From the NCBI GenBank assembly GCA_900547725.1, contig URHR01000066.1:1-10270 (forward strand): 10,270 bases of DNA, written 5' to 3'. A program made the position numbers and the translations under genes. The stretch is from an uncultured Eubacteriales bacterium (GTDB taxonomy: Bacteria > Bacillota > Clostridia > Oscillospirales > CAG-272). The notes below the pieces were generated by a model. The model searched no databases, was not told where the DNA came from, and saw only the letters and a program-made list of their open reading frames with translations. Shown piece after piece: positions 6,271 through 10,270 of the stretch. Within the stretch, counting starts at the first letter, position 1. Every line of letters begins with the position of its first letter.

Positions 6271-6286
6271 TGTTTTACGTGAAACA
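6271..6286. other. parS site 4 (one mismatch)
   Basis: TGTTTTACGTGAAACA matches parS at 15 of 16 positions; T replaces C at position 6. Its centre is 38 bases from site 3, and it ends 5 bases before the rsmG stop codon. Confidence 0.88.
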
Positions 6287-6291
6287 TCGGA

Positions 6292-7029
6292 TCAAAGCGG
6301 CTTTTTCAAAATTGCCGCGTATTGCCGCGGATACTGAATCGGCGATTCTTTCGATTTTTGGACTACAATAATGCTTCTGGACTCGGATGTATTGCCGAAA
6401 CACAGGATTTTCTCGCAGATCTCGGAGATTTCGCCACCCAGTGTTTGAATTGCGCTGCGCGCTTCGTCTGCTTCTGCTTTTCCGGATGATCCTTTTAATG
6501 CGATCAATGTACCGCCGACTTGAATGTACGGGAGGATCAACTCGGCGAGGATTGACAACTTTGCAACCGCGCGACTTGTTCCGATTGAAAAGGAGCGCTT
6601 ATACCTTGCCATGCTCGGGTCTTCGGCACGAACGCAAAGCGGATTCAGATTGGATAGCCTCTGTGCGGCTGCGGCGGCCTGCACGAACGCGATTTTCTTT
6701 GCGGTACTGTCGATTGCGGTGATCTGCAGGTCCTGCCTTGCAATTGCAAGCGGGATGCAGGGAAATCCGCCACCGCAACCAACATCCAGAACCGTCGCGC
6801 CTTGCGGGAAGAACGGCTCGGCGAGCAGGCAATCGGCATAATGCTTTGCGATAATTTCTGGGATGGTTCGAATGGCTGTCAGATTGGTGTGCGAATTGAC
6901 TTTGCATAACAGTTCGGTGAAAGCCTCGAAAGAAGCAATCGTGGATTCTGTACAAAACCGATCCAAACCGTTTTGCACAAAGATTTTACGGAATTGGTCG
7001 CGAAAAGTGCTGTAGTCGACTTGTTCCAT
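6292..7029 (-). CDS. rsmG: 16S rRNA (guanine-527-N7) methyltransferase RsmG (GidB)
   Basis: 245-residue Rossmann-fold methyltransferase that uses S-adenosylmethionine to place an N7-methyl group on G527 of 16S rRNA in the 30S subunit. Visible features are the N-terminal VNSHTNLTAI (44-53), SAM-binding motif I VLDVGCGGGFPCIPLAIA (80-97), AIDSTAKK (105-112), RAED (134-137), the family signature SRAVAKL (152-158) with GGTLIALKG (172-180), and the C-terminal YPRQYAAILKKPL, which corresponds to the usual YPRKAGTPAKKPL. The length is within the family range. The ATG at 7029 has AAGGAG 6 bases upstream, and the gap to mnmG is 12 bases, so the two are cotranscribed. I see no terminator after it; its transcript may read into the parS cluster. 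Confidence 0.96.
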   Translation of the reverse strand: MEQVDYSTFRDQFRKIFVQNGLDRFCTESTIASFEAFTELLCKVNSHTNLTAIRTIPEIIAKHYADCLLAEPFFPQGATVLDVGCGGGFPCIPLAIARQDLQITAIDSTAKKIAFVQAAAAAQRLSNLNPLCVRAEDPSMARYKRSFSIGTSRAVAKLSILAELILPYIQVGGTLIALKGSSGKAEADEARSAIQTLGGEISEICEKILCFGNTSESRSIIVVQKSKESPIQYPRQYAAILKKPL

Positions 7030-7041
7030 CGCTTTCTCCTT

Positions 7042-8934
7042 TCAGTGTAACCCAAGGTAAATCAGTAAAACCGAAATGTCTGCAGGGTTGACGCCGCTGA
7101 TTGCGGATGCCTGCCCGATTGTAAGGGGACGTATTTTGTCGAGTTTCTGCGCCGCTTCAATGCGCAGCCCCTTGATTCCTTTGTAATCAATATCGGCGGG
7201 AAGTTTCTTTTCTTCTAATTTGATGTGGCGCCTGACCTCACCGATCTGACGCGCGGCGTAGCCTGCGTATTTGATGTCGGATTCAACGGTCAACTGTTCG
7301 GAAACCGCCAGGAACGGTCGATTCTCGTCGATTTCCGCAAGCTGCGCGTATGAAATTGAGGGGCGGCGCAACAGATCAGCAAGGGACGCGCCTGATTTCA
7401 ACGGTGTTTCGCCGATACCCTCCAGAAAGGCGTTTGCCTTTGCGGGAGACAGAACGGTTTGCTCCAGCCTTGTTTTTTCGGCGGAAATCCGCGCCTGCTT
7501 GGCTTCAAATTCCTTGAAACGCGCATCGTCGATCAGACCGACGCGGTGACCGAGCGGCGTGAGCCGGCTGTCTGCGTTGTCCTGCCGCAACAAAAGCCGA
7601 TATTCCGAACGCGAGGTCATCATGCGGTACGGCTCGTTTGTTCCTTTGATCACCAGATCGTCGACCAGAGTGCCGATGTAGCTTCCCGACCGCGAAAGAA
7701 TCAGCGGCTCAAGCCCTTTGATCTTCTGCGCCGCGTTGATGCCTGCCAACAGCCCCTGCGCCGCCGCTTCCTCGTAGCCGGAAGTCCCGTTGAACTGCCC
7801 TGCCCCGAAGAGTCCGTCAATCTGCTTGAACTCCAACGTGGCGTTCATCTGCGTCGGATCGGCGCAGTCGTACTCGATCGCGTAGGCGTAGCGCATGATT
7901 TCCGCCTGCTCAAAGCCCGGGAGCGTTCGCAGCATGGCGTGTTGGACATCGGTTGGAAGCGAGGTGGAAAAGCCCTGCAGGTACATCTCCTCGGTATCCT
8001 TTCCAAGCGGCTCGACAAACAGCTGATGGCGCTCCTTGTCGGCAAATCGCACCAGTTTGTCCTCAATGGAGGGGCAATAACGCGGTCCTGTACCATGGAT
8101 TTTGCCAGAATACATGGCGCTTCGCGTCAGATTGTCCAGAATCACGCGGTGGGTTTCGGCGTTGGTATACACAATGTGGCAGGAAAGTTGTTCCGTGCCG
8201 GCAAGATAGTCCGAATCGGTCAGCGCGCTGAACGGAATCGGATGTTCTTCGCCTTTTTGTTCTTCAATTTTTGAAAAATCAATGCTTCGCCGGTTGATCC
8301 GCGCGGGCGTTCCTGTTTTAAAGCGCCGCAGGGAAATTCCTTCCTTTAATAAAGACGCGGACAGACCTTTGGCGGGCAGCAACCCGTCAGGCCCTGCGTC
8401 ATAGCTGACATTTCCGACGAAAACCGTTCCTTCCAGGTAAGTTCCCGTTGCAATGACGGCTGCCCGGCAGCTCCAGACTTCGCCGAGGCGGGTTTCCAGT
8501 CCTACGACATATTTCCGCCCTGCTTCGTCGGTCTCGGTTCGCAGTGCGACAATTTCCGCCTGCACCAGCCGCAAATGCGGGGTTGTTTCCAACGTGTGCT
8601 TCATCAGGCGCTGATACTGCTTGCGGTCTGCCTGTACGCGCTTGGATTGGACTGCCGCGCCCTTCCCCGTGTTCAGGGTTCGGGATTGGAGGGTGACGAG
8701 ATCGGCGGCTCTGCCCATTTCTCCGCCCAGTGCGTCGATCTCAAACACCAGATGTCCCTTTGCCGTCCCTCCGATGGAGGGGTTGCAGGGCATATTGGCA
8801 ACCGCGTCGAGCGAGAGCGTGAAGAGGACGGTATCAACGCCCATGCGTGCCGCCGCGAGTGCCGCTTCGATTCCTGCGTGTCCCGCGCCGATGACGGCAA
8901 GCTGTGTTTTCAGTTCGTTTTTTTCTGTTTCCAT
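7042..8934 (-). CDS. mnmG: tRNA uridine-5-carboxymethylaminomethyl modification enzyme MnmG (GidA)
   Basis: 630-residue FAD protein that, with the GTPase MnmE, installs the carboxymethylaminomethyl (or aminomethyl) group on the wobble uridine U34 of certain tRNAs. The FAD-binding GAGHAG is at 16-21. The two conserved cysteines are C50 (MPCNPSIGG) and C287 (GPRYCPSIEDK). Other signatures are RFKTGTPARI (204-213), YLQGFSTSLP (318-327), NGTSGYEEAAAQGLLAGINAA (split NGTSGYEEAAAQ and GLLAGINAA, 382-402), EPYRMMTSRSEYRLLLRQDNA (split EPYRMMTSRS and EYRLLLRQDNA, 434-454), and the C-terminal PADISVLLIYL. The length is normal. The first ATG at 8934 fits the family N-terminus but has no Shine-Dalgarno sequence, only an A/T-rich leader, unlike most other genes here. 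mnmE is not in the window; ahcY lies 18 bases upstream instead. Confidence 0.97.
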   Translation of the reverse strand: METEKNELKTQLAVIGAGHAGIEAALAAARMGVDTVLFTLSLDAVANMPCNPSIGGTAKGHLVFEIDALGGEMGRAADLVTLQSRTLNTGKGAAVQSKRVQADRKQYQRLMKHTLETTPHLRLVQAEIVALRTETDEAGRKYVVGLETRLGEVWSCRAAVIATGTYLEGTVFVGNVSYDAGPDGLLPAKGLSASLLKEGISLRRFKTGTPARINRRSIDFSKIEEQKGEEHPIPFSALTDSDYLAGTEQLSCHIVYTNAETHRVILDNLTRSAMYSGKIHGTGPRYCPSIEDKLVRFADKERHQLFVEPLGKDTEEMYLQGFSTSLPTDVQHAMLRTLPGFEQAEIMRYAYAIEYDCADPTQMNATLEFKQIDGLFGAGQFNGTSGYEEAAAQGLLAGINAAQKIKGLEPLILSRSGSYIGTLVDDLVIKGTNEPYRMMTSRSEYRLLLRQDNADSRLTPLGHRVGLIDDARFKEFEAKQARISAEKTRLEQTVLSPAKANAFLEGIGETPLKSGASLADLLRRPSISYAQLAEIDENRPFLAVSEQLTVESDIKYAGYAARQIGEVRRHIKLEEKKLPADIDYKGIKGLRIEAAQKLDKIRPLTIGQASAISGVNPADISVLLIYLGLH

Positions 8935-8952
8935 GTAAAATTAGTCTGATTC

Positions 8953-10200
8953 TTATTCTATTTGATTCAGGTACGCGGTCTGCTCGGGGGTCAGAACGTC
9001 AATCTGCACGGATTCCGCCGCCAGTTTGATGGTTGCAACGGCTTTGTCGATCTCTGCAGGCACTGCATAGACCTTGTTTTCGAGCGTTCCACGCGTTTTG
9101 GCGAGGTATTCAAGGCTTTTTGCCTGAATTCCGAACGACATATCCATAATTTCGGCGGGATGTCCGTTTCCTGCGGCAAGGTTGACCAGTCTGCCGTCTG
9201 CAAGAAGGTTGAGAATTCTGCCGTCCGCCATGCGGTAGCCGCGGATATTCGGTTTGCGCTCCCGGATCTCGGTTGCGAGCGCTGCAAGATCCTCTTTGTT
9301 GATTTCCACATCGAAATGGCCGCTGTTTGCGAGTAATGCGCCGTCCTTCATGACCTCGAAATGTTCCCGCGTGAGGACATCGCGGCAGCCTGTGAGGGTG
9401 ACGAAGAGGTCACCGACCTTTGCCGCTTCCCGCATGGGCAGGACGGTAAAGCCGTCCATGGTTGCTTCCAGCGCCTTGATGGGGTCGATTTCGGTAACGA
9501 CGACCACTGCGCCCATGCCCTTTGCACGCATGGCGAAGCCTTTACCGCACCATCCGTAGCCCGCAACCACGACGGTTTTGCCTGCGATGATGAGGTTCGT
9601 TGCGTTCATGATACCGTCCAGCGTGGACTGTCCCGTGCCGTAGCGGTTATCAAAAAGGTGCTTGCAGTCGGCGTCGTTGACGTCCATCATGGGGTAATCG
9701 AGCAGACCTGCGCGCTCCCTGGCGAGCAGACGGTGGATGCCGGTTGTGGTTTCCTCGCACCCGCCGATGAGGTTGTCGCCGTACTCCCTGCACGCGCCGT
9801 GGAGGAGGGAAATGAGGTCGCCGCCGTCGTCGATCAGGAGGTCGGGGTGAAAGTCGAGTGTACGGACAAGATCCTCGTGGTACTGCTCGTCGCTCGCTCC
9901 GTGGTGGGCGTTGACGACGAAACCTTCCTCCGCGAGCGCGGCAGCGACGTCGTCCTGCGTGGAGAGGGGATTGCATCCCGTGACCTGCACCTTTGCGCCG
10001 CCCGCCATAAGAACTTCTGCGAGATAGGCGGTTTTGGCTTCCAGATGGATGGACATTGCGATCTTCATTCCGTCGAACGGCTTCGTCTCCCGAAACTCCT
10101 TTTCGATGGCGTTCAGGATGGGCATATAAGACCTCACCCAGTCGATCTTATCTCTCCCGCTCTTCGCTGTCTCGGGTTTACTGATGTGTGTGGTTGACAT
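8953..10200 (-). CDS. ahcY: S-adenosylhomocysteinase (adenosylhomocysteine hydrolase), short form
   Basis: 415-residue NAD-dependent cytosolic enzyme that reversibly splits S-adenosylhomocysteine into adenosine and homocysteine, relieving product inhibition of SAM-dependent methyltransferases. The substrate domain contains DDGGDL (124-129) and CEETTTG (148-154). VNDADCKHLFDNRYGTGQS (174-192) carries the expected Lys180, Asp184 and Asn185. The NAD-binding Rossmann motif is GYGWCGKG (214-221), followed by NSGHFDVEI (292-300) and NLAAGNGHPAEIMDMSF (340-356). YGTGQS replaces the YGCRES of human-type enzymes, and the C-terminus ends at LNQIE without the KPxxYRY tail. Both traits fit the shorter archaeal/Thermotoga-type form. 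The ATG at 10200 has AAAGGAG 7 bases upstream; an upstream start at 10239 falls within a palindrome and is rejected. The gene probably leads the operon ahcY-mnmG-rsmG. Confidence 0.96.
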   Translation of the reverse strand: MSTTHISKPETAKSGRDKIDWVRSYMPILNAIEKEFRETKPFDGMKIAMSIHLEAKTAYLAEVLMAGGAKVQVTGCNPLSTQDDVAAALAEEGFVVNAHHGASDEQYHEDLVRTLDFHPDLLIDDGGDLISLLHGACREYGDNLIGGCEETTTGIHRLLARERAGLLDYPMMDVNDADCKHLFDNRYGTGQSTLDGIMNATNLIIAGKTVVVAGYGWCGKGFAMRAKGMGAVVVVTEIDPIKALEATMDGFTVLPMREAAKVGDLFVTLTGCRDVLTREHFEVMKDGALLANSGHFDVEINKEDLAALATEIRERKPNIRGYRMADGRILNLLADGRLVNLAAGNGHPAEIMDMSFGIQAKSLEYLAKTRGTLENKVYAVPAEIDKAVATIKLAAESVQIDVLTPEQTAYLNQIE

Positions 10201-10221
10201 ATGTGTACTCCTTTTTAAGAC

Positions 10222-10240
10222 CTTGGGACTCTGTCCCAAG
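10222..10240. repeat. 8-bp palindrome upstream of ahcY
   Basis: CTTGGGAC (10222-10229) and GTCCCAAG (10233-10240) form a perfect 8-bp stem with a 3-base loop. It lies 22 bases upstream of the ahcY start and could be a leader hairpin, a terminator stem of an upstream gene, or a dispersed palindromic repeat. Confidence 0.6.
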
Positions 10241-10253
10241 CCCTGCTTAGGGG

Positions 10254-10270
10254 ACTTCTTAAGGAGAAGT
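10254..10270. repeat. second palindrome cut by the window edge
   Basis: ACTTCT (10254-10259) pairs with AGAAGT (10265-10270) across the loop TAAGG. The four bases before the left arm are GGGG, so if the next bases outside the window are CCCC the stem would extend to at least 10 bp. It lies 13 bases from the palindrome at 10222-10240. Confidence 0.45.

Noticed and set aside
10201..10239. Upstream start adding 13 residues to AhcY
   Set aside because: The extension is encoded by the palindrome and the ribosome binding site itself; the ATG at 10200 has an ideal AAAGGAG.
1..10270. CRISPR array, tRNA or rRNA genes, insertion sequences, toxin-antitoxin or defence genes
   Set aside because: I looked for direct repeats with spacers, transposase or integrase motifs and RNA gene signatures and saw none; the window is housekeeping chromosome.

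Overview
This is a gene-dense stretch of about 57-60% GC (estimated by eye) from a bacterial chromosome. All eight protein genes I support are on the minus strand. The order mnmG-rsmG-parA-parB-serS, strong AAGGAG-type ribosome binding sites, an acyl-ACP thioesterase, a BspA-like leucine-rich-repeat protein and a short-form S-adenosylhomocysteinase together suggest an uncultured Clostridia-like Firmicute, probably host-associated. That taxonomic reading is inference; no rRNA or taxon-specific marker is present.

Layout in the direction of transcription (right to left). 10270-10201: short palindromic leader. 10200-8953: ahcY. 8934-7042: mnmG. 7029-6292: rsmG; these three are closely spaced and look like one operon. 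6286-6150: four parS centromere sites between rsmG and parA. 6098-6070: a near-consensus sigma-70 promoter for parA. 6022-4260: parA and parB. 4263-2983: serS, whose ATG overlaps the parB stop. 2946-2323: an unrecognised two-helix membrane protein, the last gene of the par-serS transcript. 2322-1916: a 407-base non-coding region with eight DnaA boxes, a back-to-back box pair, hairpins and an A/T-rich stretch, so a candidate replication origin or DnaA-binding locus. 1915-1178: acyl-ACP thioesterase. 1087-92: cytoplasmic-looking leucine-rich-repeat protein.

The central theme is chromosome replication and segregation. ParA and ParB act on the parS cluster just upstream of their own promoter, and the DnaA-box cluster lies about 2 kb beyond parB. 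mnmG and rsmG (tRNA wobble-uridine modification and 16S rRNA methylation) are the usual companions of the par genes near Firmicute origins. ahcY, which removes the S-adenosylhomocysteine produced by methyltransferases such as RsmG, sits where mnmE is often found.

The most interesting feature is the DnaA-box cluster. It has no dnaA beside it in this window, and genes on both sides are transcribed in the same direction, which does not fit the usual divergent layout around a Firmicute oriC. Whether it is the origin, half of a bipartite origin, or a DnaA-titrating site cannot be decided from this window.
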